A DNA stretch of 64,000 nt from Zoogloeaceae bacterium G21618-S1 (GTDB lineage Bacteria; Pseudomonadota; Gammaproteobacteria; Burkholderiales; Rhodocyclaceae). Of the stretch, positions 17,516 to 26,234 are shown piece by piece. The notes beneath the pieces were generated by a model. That model was given only the letters and a program-made list of their open reading frames with translations, did not search any database and had not been told where the DNA came from. Position numbers and translations under genes: made by a program. Location: positions 1 to 64,000 of the forward strand of contig JAPWHF010000011.1 in NCBI GenBank assembly GCA_027214125.1, written 5' to 3'. Position 1 is the stretch's first letter. Every line of letters starts with the position of its first letter.

Positions 17516-18321
17516 CCGACCATGCCCATTTCAGCTATCTGCACGCAATGGCCGACAAACCCTATGCCTACCTGTACGCGCCGCCGGCCGGCGTGGCACG
17601 CGAGAACGCCCGCTATGTCGAACAGCGCTGCCCGATCGCCGATCTGCGCGGCATCGGCGCCACCTCGCTGGATGTCGAGGGCTTTCGCCTGATCGAGCAC
17701 CACAGCCAGATGGCGGACTTCACCGACGGGCGCGAGATCGCCGACACCTACTACCGCGAATGCGCCCTGCTCGCGCGCGCGCTGACCGGCGCCCGGCTGG
17801 CGATGGTGTTCGACCACCTGGTGCGCGAGCGCGAGGCCGACCGGCCGGCCCTCGGCTTCGGCCGCGACGCCAGCGCCCCGGCCGCGGTCGGCCGGGTACA
17901 CAACGACTACACCGAGACCTCGGGCCGGCGGCGGCTGGAACTGCAATGCCCGGGCATGGACGCGCGCGAATTCACCGGCCGCTTTGCCATCGTGAACCTG
18001 TGGCGGCCGCTGGTGTGCGAGGTGCGCGACACCCCGCTGGCGGTGTGCGATGCGCGCAGCGTGAGCCCCACCGAGCGCGTCGCCGCCGACATCCACTATC
18101 CGCAGCGCAGCGGCGAGATCTACCTGCACACCCATTCGCCCGCGCACCGCTGGCATTACGCGCCGCGCATGGGCCGCCACGAGGTGCTGGCCTTCAAGTC
18201 CTACGACTCGGCCACCGAGGTGGCGCGCTTCACCCCGCACGCCGCCTTCGACGAACCAGACATCCCCGAGGGCACGCCACCACGGCGCAGCATCGAGGTG
18301 CGCGTGCTGCTGGTCTACTAG
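17512..18321 (+). CDS. CmcJ/NvfI-family oxidoreductase
   Basis: This 269-residue protein matches the CmcJ/NvfI family, known from cephamycin and fungal meroterpenoid biosynthesis. It has VHNDYTE (probable His-x-Asp metal pair, about 130), NLWRPL, a His-rich segment around HTHSPAHRWHY, VLAFKSYDS, and the C-terminal RRSIEVRVLLVY. The family is annotated as Fe(II)/2-oxoglutarate-type or isomerising oxidoreductases, and the substrate is unknown here. The start overlaps the previous stop (ATGA). Confidence 0.85.
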   Translation: MTDHAHFSYLHAMADKPYAYLYAPPAGVARENARYVEQRCPIADLRGIGATSLDVEGFRLIEHHSQMADFTDGREIADTYYRECALLARALTGARLAMVFDHLVREREADRPALGFGRDASAPAAVGRVHNDYTETSGRRRLELQCPGMDAREFTGRFAIVNLWRPLVCEVRDTPLAVCDARSVSPTERVAADIHYPQRSGEIYLHTHSPAHRWHYAPRMGRHEVLAFKSYDSATEVARFTPHAAFDEPDIPEGTPPRRSIEVRVLLVY

Positions 18322-18352
18322 ACTCAAACCATCGCGGCACAGGAGACAGCCA

Positions 18353-19111
18353 ATGGCCATCGCCAACAACAAGGTACTGCTGGTCACCGGCGGCAGCCGC
18401 GGCATCGGCGCCGCGGTGGTCGAACGGGCCGCCATCGACGGCTACCGCATCTGCATCAACTACCAACGCAACCGCGCAGCTGCCGAAGCGATGCAGGCGC
18501 GGGTCGCGGCGCGCGGCGGCGAGGCCATGATCCACGCCGCCGACGTCGCGGACGAGGCCGCGGTGGTGGCAATGTTTGCCGCCATCGACCGGCGCTTCGG
18601 CCCGCTCACCCACCTGGTCAACAACGCCGCCGTGCTGGAGACGCAGATGCGTGTGACCGACATGGACGCGGCGCGCCTGCAGCGGGTGCTCGCCTGCAAT
18701 GTGATCGGCAGCTTCCTGTGCTGCCGCGAGGCGATCCGCCGCATGTCCACCCGCCAGGGCGGCGCCGGCGGCGTGATCGTCAACGTGTCGTCAGCCGCGG
18801 CGCGGCTGGGCTCGGCCGGCGAGTATGTCGACTACGCCGCCTCGAAAGGCGCCATCGACACGCTGACCACCGGGCTGGCCAAGGAGGTGGGGCCGGAGGG
18901 CATCCGCGTCAATGCGGTGCGCCCGGCCTTCATCCACACCGGGATGCATGCCGACGGCGGCGAGCCGGGGCGGGTCGCGCGCATCGCGTCGCAACTGCCG
19001 ATGCGCCGCGGCGGGCAGCCCGAGGAGGTGGCCGAGACCGTCGTCTGGCTGCTGTCGGAGGCGGCCTCCTATGTCTGCGGCGCGCATATCGACATGGCCG
19101 GCGGGCTGTAA
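18353..19111 (+). CDS. SDR-family oxidoreductase
   Basis: This is a 252-residue classical short-chain dehydrogenase/reductase. The dinucleotide-binding TGGSRGIG spans about 12-19, NNAAV is near residue 88, and the catalytic Ser is in NVSSA. Tyr161 and Lys165 lie in YAASK. CINYQRNR after the second strand suggests NADP preference. It is the last gene of the operon with the isomerase and CmcJ-like genes, 31 bp after the latter, with AGGAG before the ATG. The set looks like a small-molecule oxidation/reduction pathway. The substrate cannot be read from sequence. Confidence 0.88.
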   Translation: MAIANNKVLLVTGGSRGIGAAVVERAAIDGYRICINYQRNRAAAEAMQARVAARGGEAMIHAADVADEAAVVAMFAAIDRRFGPLTHLVNNAAVLETQMRVTDMDAARLQRVLACNVIGSFLCCREAIRRMSTRQGGAGGVIVNVSSAAARLGSAGEYVDYAASKGAIDTLTTGLAKEVGPEGIRVNAVRPAFIHTGMHADGGEPGRVARIASQLPMRRGGQPEEVAETVVWLLSEAASYVCGAHIDMAGGL

Positions 19112-19149
19112 GCTGGTGGTCTGCTTTGCAATTGTTGCGCCCCTTGCAG

Positions 19150-19187
19150 GGCGGGTTTTAACCCGCCGTGGTCGGCTAAAGCCGACC
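19150..19187. terminator. Double hairpin terminator/repeat
   Basis: Two perfect hairpins in tandem lie between convergent genes: GGCGGGTT/AACCCGCC (19150-19167) and GGTCGGC/GCCGACC (19170-19187). The first is the same sequence as the hairpin at 12621-12642. Confidence 0.6.
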
Positions 19188-19219
19188 CTACGCGGTATCG
19201 ACAATTCGCACGCACGGCA

Positions 19220-20035
19220 CTAGAACATCGCACTGATCTCGTCGAAGCCGACCGCCTCATCGGAAAACGTGAAGCTGCCGTGGGTGCGCATTTCGCGCGC
19301 CGCGCGCAGGAAGGCACCGAGCGCGGCGCGCGACAGCGCACTGCCCACGCTGACACGCTTGACCCCCAGTGCCGACAGCTCGGCCAGGGTCAGCCGGACG
19401 CCCTGCAGCCCCATCACCACATTCACCGGCCGGTCGACAGCGCGCACGACGGCGGCGATGTCCTCCCGGCTCGTCAGCCCCGGCGCGTAGAGCACGTCGG
19501 CACCTGCCGCCTGGTAGGCCTGCAGACGGGCGATGGTGTCGTCAAGGTCGGGCTGGCCGACGAGGTAGTTCTCGGCGCGGGCGGTGAGCATGAAGGGGAA
19601 GGGCAGCGCCCGCACCACCTCGGCCGCCGCGCGGATGCGCTCGACCGCCTGCGGCAAGGCATAGAGCGGCGCCTCGGGACGGCCGGTGGCGTCCTCGATG
19701 GAGGCGCCGACCAGCCCCGCCGCCACCGCCTGGCGCAGCGTCTCGGCCACCGTGTCCGGGTCGTCGCCGAAGCCGTTTTCCAGGTCCGCGCTGACCGGCA
19801 GCTCGGTGGCCGCGACGAGGGTGCGCACATGCGCCATCATCGCCTCGCGCCCGATGGTGCTGTCGCGCTGCCCGGCCGAGAAGGCGTAGCCGGCGCTAGT
19901 GGTCGCCAGCGCCTCGAAACCGAGATGCGCCAGCAGCCGCGCGGTGCCGACATCCCACGGGTTGGGGATGATGAAGGCGCCCTCGCCCTGGTGCAGCGCG
20001 CGAAAGGCGCGCCCCTTGTCTTCCTGTGTCGTCAT
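19220..20035 (-). CDS. Isocitrate lyase / PEP mutase superfamily protein
   Basis: This 271-residue TIM-barrel protein begins with FIIPNPWDVGTARLL, has the metal site SADLENGFGD and the SIEDATG block, and ends with VSVGSALSRAALGAF. It lacks the KKCGH catalytic loop of true isocitrate lyases and therefore belongs with the PEP phosphonomutase/oxaloacetate hydrolase-like lyases. The exact C-C or C-P reaction is open. ATG 20035 gives the standard N-terminus. It is convergent with the SDR operon. Confidence 0.88.
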   Translation of the reverse strand: MTTQEDKGRAFRALHQGEGAFIIPNPWDVGTARLLAHLGFEALATTSAGYAFSAGQRDSTIGREAMMAHVRTLVAATELPVSADLENGFGDDPDTVAETLRQAVAAGLVGASIEDATGRPEAPLYALPQAVERIRAAAEVVRALPFPFMLTARAENYLVGQPDLDDTIARLQAYQAAGADVLYAPGLTSREDIAAVVRAVDRPVNVVMGLQGVRLTLAELSALGVKRVSVGSALSRAALGAFLRAAREMRTHGSFTFSDEAVGFDEISAMF

Positions 20036-20066
20036 CTTGCCTCTCCGGTGTGTGGGGCGGATGGGA

Positions 20067-20534
20067 CTACTCCCAGTGCAGCTCGCGCAGCCGCCAGTCG
20101 CTGCCCTCACGCACCCACAGGCCGCGCACCCGGTAGTGGCGGCCGGCCTCGGGGATCAGCCCGTCGGCACCGGTGAGCAACACCGAGGCGTCCGACCAGG
20201 CTTGGTCTGGCGTGTGCGACAGCGGCTCGACGCTCACGCCAGTGATCACCACATGAATATTTTTGTAGCGCAGAAAATAGGCGGCGAGCAGGCGTTGTAC
20301 GCCGGTCTTGTCGAGCTGACCGGGGTCGGTGTTCGGGCCACCGCGAAATGCCTCGGCGAGTTCGGCGCGCACGTCGGCATTCTGGTGGCTGGCGATACCC
20401 TGCTCGATGCGACCGATGGCCTCGCCAATCGCTTGTTCCGGCGAGGTTTTTTGACACGCGGCAAGGGCGATGACCCATGCCAGGCAGAGGCATGAACAGG
20501 CGCGTCGGGACAAGGGCAGTTCGGGCAGGCGCAT
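20067..20534 (-). CDS. Putative lipoprotein with NTF2-like domain
   Basis: This is a 155-residue protein. A basic start is followed by a hydrophobic stretch and the lipobox LAAC, with Cys27 the probable lipidated residue. The mature part has an NTF2-like layout: helix EQAIGEAIGRIEQGI, VQRLLAAYFLRYKNIHV, and the final strand DWRLRELHWE. Thirty-one bases separate it from the PEP-mutase-like gene, so the two may be co-transcribed. The function is unknown. Confidence 0.7.
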   Translation of the reverse strand: MRLPELPLSRRACSCLCLAWVIALAACQKTSPEQAIGEAIGRIEQGIASHQNADVRAELAEAFRGGPNTDPGQLDKTGVQRLLAAYFLRYKNIHVVITGVSVEPLSHTPDQAWSDASVLLTGADGLIPEAGRHYRVRGLWVREGSDWRLRELHWE

Positions 20535-20737
20535 GGCCGCATCATACGGCGGCCTCGGGTTGCGCGTCCAAGGCACGAAACCGCCGAGAACGGCCCACCG
20601 GGCGGCGCTCACGACAGCACGCCCGTCTTGCAATCGACCGCTGGGGTGCTACACCAAGTACACAGAACCCTAAAAATATGACGATGGCGCGCGACTTTGT
20701 TGCGAGGCGGCGCCATCTCCCGATCAGAGCCCCTTTG

Positions 20738-20757
20738 CCCCGAACGTTTTCGGGGGG
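20738..20757 (+). promoter_or_regulatory. Hairpin upstream of the cytochrome cluster
   Basis: CCCCGAA pairs with TTCGGGG around CGT, followed by GGTTT, about 70 bases before the first gene of the cluster. It could be a leader hairpin or a weak terminator. The rest of 20535-20828 shows nothing I can name. Confidence 0.3.
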
Positions 20758-20828
20758 TTTCGCGGCGACGCGTTTTGCCGCGCGTGCCGTCATGGGCCGG
20801 TCGTCACCGAGTATCCCGGAGGCCCGAC

Positions 20829-23348
20829 ATGGTCCGCCTGCTTCTGCTTGTCTTCGCACTGTCAGCCAGCTTCATCGCCCCTGTGGGCCGCCTCGCCCAT
20901 GCCGCGCCCGTGGTGCACGAGCAGGATATTCCCTACTTCGATTCCTGTGCGCGCGAGGGCCTGAACGCCTCGGAGTGCGCCGGCCGGCTGATCTGGTTCA
21001 AGGCCACGGCGGGCAACGACCGCTTCCACACCTATGTGTTCCAGCAGCGGGTAGGCGTGCTGATCGACTGGTTCCGCGTGCTGCGCTCCGATGAGCGCGG
21101 CGAACGCTTCCGCGCCTGGGGCGGCATCAATGATCCGAGCTGCTGTACGCCGGGCGACGCCAACTGCCCGGCCAAGAGTCTGGACGAAACCTACGGCCTG
21201 GACTGGTGCCCCGGCGACGAAGAACTGCTCAAGTACGTGGGCAAGGCCGGCTACACCGACCCGGCCTGCGACTTTCACGACGCGCCGCTGGCCGAGGGCG
21301 ATGTGCACGGGCCCAAAGACCAGCGCCAGTCGGCCTGCGACCTGAAGTTCGGCACCTCGACCGGCATGCTCGGCATCCGCAAGTTTCCCAATCCGCGCTT
21401 CGACCGCGACAAGTGGGTCAAGCTCAACGGCAGCGCCGGCAGCTGGGAAGGCTACAACCGCAAGATTCCGGCCGCCGGCGGCTCGGACGAACCGGCCAAG
21501 AGCCGCCTGCTCGACGGCGCGGTCGAGCCGCCCTACCTGATCGGCACCGCCTGCGGCTCCTGCCATATTTCCTTCGACCCGCTCAACCCGCCGGCCGACC
21601 CGGCCCACCCGAAGTGGGAGAACATCAAGGGCCTGCTCGGCAATCAGTACTCGCGCATCTCCGAGATCATGGTCTCGGGCATGGCCAGCAACACGCTCGA
21701 ATGGCAGATGTTTGCCCACGCCAGGCCGGGCACTTCCGACACCTCCGCCATCCCCAACGACCAGGTGAACAACCCTGGCTCCATGAACGCGCTGATCAAC
21801 ATCCCGCAGCGGCCGGTGTTCATGGGCGAGAAGGTGCTCAAATGGCGCAAGACGAACAGCTGCGAGGGCAAGGCGGGTGCGACTTGCTGGTGCGAGCCGG
21901 GGCGCGAGGGCAAGTGCTGGGAGAAGTCGCTCAAGGAGGAAACCGTGCATCACATCCTCAAGGGCGGCGAGGATTCAATCGGCGCGCTTGAAGCCATCCA
22001 GCGGGTGTATTTCAACATCGGATCGTGCTCGGAGCAATGCTGGGTCAATCACCTGACCGACCTGCGCGTGGCCGACCCGCAGCAACGCGGCTTTGGCCAG
22101 ACGCCCTTCAACATCGGCCAGTGCCGGCGCGACTGCCCGAATTTCCGCGCGATTGAAGACCGCCTGGTCAACATTCTCGACTTCTTCATGTCGGCCGAGG
22201 CGCGCAACACCGACCTGCGCGAAGCCCGCGAAACCGCGCTGCGCCAGGCCGACGCCACCGCCACCTACGCCACGCAAGACCTCATCGCCGACCTCGAGAA
22301 AGAATTTGGCGACGGCGCCGTGGCCCGCGGGCAAAAGGTGTTTGCCACCACCTGCGCACGCTGCCACTCCAGCCAGCCCGAAGCCGCCGCCGGGCAGTTC
22401 GATGCGCTGGATTTCCACAAAATGGACGCCAAGACCGGCCTGCGCACCGACTGGATGGGCAATGACAAACCGACCCTGGTCTCCGAGGTCGGCACCTTCC
22501 GTTGCCGCGCCCTGCACAGCAACCACATGACCGGCAAGATCTGGCAGGAGTACGGCTCCGAAACCCTGCGCGCCCAGCCGCCAGACCCCAACCTGGCCGA
22601 GCCGGCCGACGGCGGGCGCAGCTACTACCGCAACATCTCGCTGCTCAACCTGTGGGCGCACGCCCCCTTCCTGCACAACAACGCGCTCGGCCCCGAGCTG
22701 TGCGGCAAGCCGGCCAACAAGGCCAACGCTTTCTACGCCATGCGCCCACGCTATGTCGACGGCGACACCCTGTCGCTGCTGCCGCCCGACCAGCAACCCG
22801 CCTGCTGGGAATACGACCCCAGTATCGAGGGCCGCTTCAAGCTCTACAAGGCGAGCATAGACGAGCTGCTCAACCCGGCCAAGCGCATCCCCAAGGTGAC
22901 GCTGCTCAACGAGGACGTGACCCTGCGCGTCGGGCCGCGGCTGTGGGACGGCACCGAGAAGGAGAAGCTGGTCGGCTTCTCGCTCACCATCCCGGCGGTC
23001 ATCGACGGGCGTGGCGTCAATGCCGGCACGGTGGGCAACTTCCAGCACAAGACCTTCGTGGTCGACCTGGTGCAGGCCAAGTTCAAGCCCAAGGAGGTTG
23101 AGGCGCGGCTGGTCAAGCAATGGGGACCGGACGCCGGCAAACGCATCTTTACCGACCTCAAGGGCATCACCGAAGAGGTGACCAGCCAACCCAACGGCCT
23201 GGTCGAGGCGCTCAAGAAACGGCCCTACCTGGTCAAGCAGATCTACTCCTCCTGCTTTGCCGAGATCGAAAACGCCGGTCACCGCTTTGGCGAAGACCTC
23301 TCCGACGCCGACAAGAAGGCACTCACCGCCTTCCTGGCCACCCTGTAA
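20829..23348 (+). CDS. Large periplasmic diheme c-type protein, cysteine-rich
   Basis: This 839-residue exported protein has a signal peptide cut near HAAP (about residue 29). Two heme sites are present: CGSCH (about residue 244) and CARCH (about 515). The C-terminal half contains LLNLWAHAPFLHNNALG, the motif of MauG/RoxA-like diheme enzymes. Beyond the heme Cys there are about 20 further Cys, in pairs such as SCC, CWC, CSEQC and CRRDC, suggesting many disulfides. GGAGG precedes ATG 20829. It is the first of five co-directional genes. It is far longer than CCP or MauG (about 330-400). The substrate is unknown. Confidence 0.75.
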   Translation: MVRLLLLVFALSASFIAPVGRLAHAAPVVHEQDIPYFDSCAREGLNASECAGRLIWFKATAGNDRFHTYVFQQRVGVLIDWFRVLRSDERGERFRAWGGINDPSCCTPGDANCPAKSLDETYGLDWCPGDEELLKYVGKAGYTDPACDFHDAPLAEGDVHGPKDQRQSACDLKFGTSTGMLGIRKFPNPRFDRDKWVKLNGSAGSWEGYNRKIPAAGGSDEPAKSRLLDGAVEPPYLIGTACGSCHISFDPLNPPADPAHPKWENIKGLLGNQYSRISEIMVSGMASNTLEWQMFAHARPGTSDTSAIPNDQVNNPGSMNALINIPQRPVFMGEKVLKWRKTNSCEGKAGATCWCEPGREGKCWEKSLKEETVHHILKGGEDSIGALEAIQRVYFNIGSCSEQCWVNHLTDLRVADPQQRGFGQTPFNIGQCRRDCPNFRAIEDRLVNILDFFMSAEARNTDLREARETALRQADATATYATQDLIADLEKEFGDGAVARGQKVFATTCARCHSSQPEAAAGQFDALDFHKMDAKTGLRTDWMGNDKPTLVSEVGTFRCRALHSNHMTGKIWQEYGSETLRAQPPDPNLAEPADGGRSYYRNISLLNLWAHAPFLHNNALGPELCGKPANKANAFYAMRPRYVDGDTLSLLPPDQQPACWEYDPSIEGRFKLYKASIDELLNPAKRIPKVTLLNEDVTLRVGPRLWDGTEKEKLVGFSLTIPAVIDGRGVNAGTVGNFQHKTFVVDLVQAKFKPKEVEARLVKQWGPDAGKRIFTDLKGITEEVTSQPNGLVEALKKRPYLVKQIYSSCFAEIENAGHRFGEDLSDADKKALTAFLATL

Positions 23349-23363
23349 GCGAGGAGGACCGCC

Positions 23364-24266
23364 ATGACACCGCACCGCACCGCCCGCCTCCTCGCCACCG
23401 CCGCCGCCCTCGCCCTGCTCGCCGGCTGCGGCGCCAAGGAAGACAAGACCCCGCCAGCGATCAGCTTCGCGCCCTACGGCGAGGCCCACAACGCCAAGCC
23501 CGATTTCGCCGAACTCGAAGCGCAACACCCGCTGTCGGTCGAAGAGCTGTACAAGATCACACCCAAGAACCTCGCCCTGCTCGAGCAAGAGCAAGTCGAC
23601 CAGATCTACGCGCGCCTGTCCGCCGGACCGATCCCCGAGGGTCCGTACGAGGGCGACCTGTTCTTTCCCAAGGGCGGCAGCGGCAAGCTGCGCCTGTCGG
23701 AGATTGCCGGCGGCGGGCTCAAGGGCTTGCTGGTGAACGTGGCCGGCAAAAAGCTCGACCTGATGGGCGAGATTCTGTGGAAGGGCAAGGTCTTCTACCG
23801 CGACGAGCGTCTGCTGCGTAACCGCATCGAAGACCTCAAGACCCTCAAGGCCGTCGGCCTGATCGAAGAGAGCGACGCCAACCCGCTGCAGGAGATCACC
23901 GTCAACGGCAAGGACCAGTGGCTGCTCTTCCCGGCGCAGCTCTACTGCGGCCAGAGCCTGCTCGACGGCCGGCGCGAGTCCATCATCATCGACTACGCCT
24001 TCACCGACCAACTGCCCGGCTACCGCCGCATGCCCGACATGATGGCCGGGCGCGACGGCTTCGCCATCCGCGACGAAGTGCGCATGATCCGCCCCGGGCT
24101 GTATCTGGGCCGCGCCTACATCGACCGCAGCTTCGTGGTGAACTTCGTGCTCTACAACAAAGCCGTCGACGAAGCCGGCAAGGCCGGCTACCTGGCCACA
24201 GGCAAGACGGCGGAAGACTGCTGGACCGGCACCCAGCACCGGCAACTCGTCGCCGCGGCGAAATGA
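23364..24266 (+). CDS. Lipoprotein of the cytochrome cluster
   Basis: This 300-residue protein has a lipoprotein signal (LLAGC, Cys at about 21). The mature part contains no heme motif and only two further Cys, in YCGQS and EDCWTG. I recognise no family. Segments PEGPYEGDLFFPKG and WKGKVFYRDE.LLRN suggest a beta-rich fold. GAGGAGG lies close before the ATG. The spacing of 15 bp to the previous gene and 10 bp to the next places it inside the operon, so it may anchor or assemble the exported diheme proteins, which is an inference. Confidence 0.7.
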   Translation: MTPHRTARLLATAAALALLAGCGAKEDKTPPAISFAPYGEAHNAKPDFAELEAQHPLSVEELYKITPKNLALLEQEQVDQIYARLSAGPIPEGPYEGDLFFPKGGSGKLRLSEIAGGGLKGLLVNVAGKKLDLMGEILWKGKVFYRDERLLRNRIEDLKTLKAVGLIEESDANPLQEITVNGKDQWLLFPAQLYCGQSLLDGRRESIIIDYAFTDQLPGYRRMPDMMAGRDGFAIRDEVRMIRPGLYLGRAYIDRSFVVNFVLYNKAVDEAGKAGYLATGKTAEDCWTGTQHRQLVAAAK

Positions 24267-24276
24267 GGCCGCGCCC

Positions 24277-26223
24277 ATGCGCAGCGCGTGGCGAACGCTC
24301 GGCCTCCCGGTGCTGTGCTGGCTGTGGCTGGCGCCATCCGCCGCCTGGGCCGAGGGCGCCTCGCTGTTTGCGCAGCTGATGACCCCGCCCGGCCAGCCCG
24401 TCGCGCGAGTGACCTACCCGATCGGGGCGCTGGTCGCGCAATTGCGCGGGCAGGTCTCGACCGGTGACGGCGAGGCCGGCGACGGCCTGCCGCTAGTGCT
24501 CATCCCGCTCGGCCGCTCGCTGCAACGCCACACCGCCGGCGCCGCGCACTATTTTGAATCGCCCCGCGTGGTCATCGCCGTCACCGGCGAACCCAGGCGC
24601 CCCGATCAGCCGCTGCTGCGCGACCGGCTGTACCTCGGCTACCACGAAGCCGCCGGCGTGCTGGAGGTCATCAGCTACAACGAGAGCGCCGGCCGCTTCG
24701 AATTCGAGATCGTGGACGACTACCGCGACGGCGCCACCCCGCGCCTGCGCGCCGGCAACCGCGGTCTGTGCCTGGCCTGCCACCAGAACGCCGCGCCGCT
24801 GTTCTCGCGCCAGACCTGGGACGAAACCAGCGGCAGCGCCGCCATCGCCCGCCTGCTCACTGCCGCCGGCCGCGACTTCTACGGTCTGCCCTGGCGTCAC
24901 GGCGTGGACGTGGCCAATGCCATCGACGACGCCACCGACCGCGCCAACCTGCTGTCCATCGCGCAAACCGTCTGGCAACACGGCTGCGCCCACGCCGACC
25001 GCCCCACCGCCGTGCGTTGCCGCGCCCGCCTGCTGTGGCGCACCCTGCTCGACCGCCTCGGCAGCCGAGCCAGCGGACGGATCGCCGACGATCCCGCGCT
25101 AGCCCCGCTCGCCACCCACTGGACACAACACTGGCCCAACGGCCTGCCCGTGCCCAGCCCCGACATCCCCAACCGCCAACCCTTCGCCGCCACCCTGCCC
25201 TGGCAGGCACTGCCGACCGATCCCGCCGAGCTGCGCCGCGTCGCCGACGTGGCCGAGCGCTTCGACCCGCTCGCCCTGCGCCCGCCCCTTGGCCACTGGC
25301 GAGCCGACGACGTCGCCACGCTGCCGAACATCATCCACGCACTCGGCCAGTTCATTGCCGATGTCGACATCGCCGCACTCGATAACGCACTGCGCGGTGC
25401 GGCGGGCATGCACGCCGAAGCCCTCACCCTCGAGTGCACCCGCCGCCCTCGCCCCGACCGCGAAGACCTCGACTGCCACCATGCCAGCGGCCTGGCCCTC
25501 AGCGCCCGGCGCAACGCCGACCAGCTCAAGATCGACCGCCTCGTACTCGGCGCCGGCCCGGCACGCAGCGCCCTGCCATTTCGCCGTGGCGCCGACGGCC
25601 ACTTTCACCCCACCGGCGCCGCCCCGCGCACCCCCGAAGGCGCGGCACTGCGGCGCATCGAGATCAGCCCCGAGCGCGTGCGCGCGCTACTCACCGACGA
25701 CCTCGCCGCCCTGCGCACGCACATTGACCGCCTCGTCGCCGACACCCTCGCCGGGCGCAGCGACGCGCTGGCCGACGCCCCGCTGCGCCGCGCCGCCGTG
25801 CTCTCGCCGCTGCTGCCCATGCCCACCGAACACCCCGCGCCGGTGCCCACGCTGGCCGAGCGCAGCAGCCCCGACGACCCCGAGCTGGCGCCCTTCTACA
25901 AACACTGCGGCCTGTGCCACGACAGCACCGAAGCCTTTCCGCCCGGCTTTTTGCATGGCGACCGCGGCACCGTGCGCGCCGCCGTCGACCGCTGCGCGCC
26001 GCGCATGGCCCGTCGCCTCAGCATGTGGTCGACACCCGCCGGCCAACGCGAAAAGGCGCCCATGCCGCCACCGGCCACCCCCCAGGCCGGCGACATCCAG
26101 CACAGCGGCGACCTGGCCTCGATGCGCCTGTGGCTGGACAGCCGGCTGAAAGCCACCGGCCAGAACGCAGACCAGCTCGCCGCCCGCCCCTATGCCGACC
26201 TGCCCGACTGTGCGGTCTTTTGA
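24277..26223 (+). CDS. Exported diheme c-type protein
   Basis: This is a 648-residue protein with a signal peptide ending near AWA-EG (about 25). It has two heme-binding sites: CLACH (about 167, with following QNAAPLFSR) and CGLCH (about 548). The segment between them (about 200-530) is rich in Ala and Arg and has no recognised domain. A MauG-type LHN motif is absent, so it differs from the other three heme proteins of the cluster. The C-terminal heme domain resembles a cytochrome c monodomain with MPPP as a possible Met ligand. The role is unknown; an electron-transfer partner is plausible. Confidence 0.7.
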   Translation: MRSAWRTLGLPVLCWLWLAPSAAWAEGASLFAQLMTPPGQPVARVTYPIGALVAQLRGQVSTGDGEAGDGLPLVLIPLGRSLQRHTAGAAHYFESPRVVIAVTGEPRRPDQPLLRDRLYLGYHEAAGVLEVISYNESAGRFEFEIVDDYRDGATPRLRAGNRGLCLACHQNAAPLFSRQTWDETSGSAAIARLLTAAGRDFYGLPWRHGVDVANAIDDATDRANLLSIAQTVWQHGCAHADRPTAVRCRARLLWRTLLDRLGSRASGRIADDPALAPLATHWTQHWPNGLPVPSPDIPNRQPFAATLPWQALPTDPAELRRVADVAERFDPLALRPPLGHWRADDVATLPNIIHALGQFIADVDIAALDNALRGAAGMHAEALTLECTRRPRPDREDLDCHHASGLALSARRNADQLKIDRLVLGAGPARSALPFRRGADGHFHPTGAAPRTPEGAALRRIEISPERVRALLTDDLAALRTHIDRLVADTLAGRSDALADAPLRRAAVLSPLLPMPTEHPAPVPTLAERSSPDDPELAPFYKHCGLCHDSTEAFPPGFLHGDRGTVRAAVDRCAPRMARRLSMWSTPAGQREKAPMPPPATPQAGDIQHSGDLASMRLWLDSRLKATGQNADQLAARPYADLPDCAVF

Positions 26224-26234
26224 GAAACGACGCG

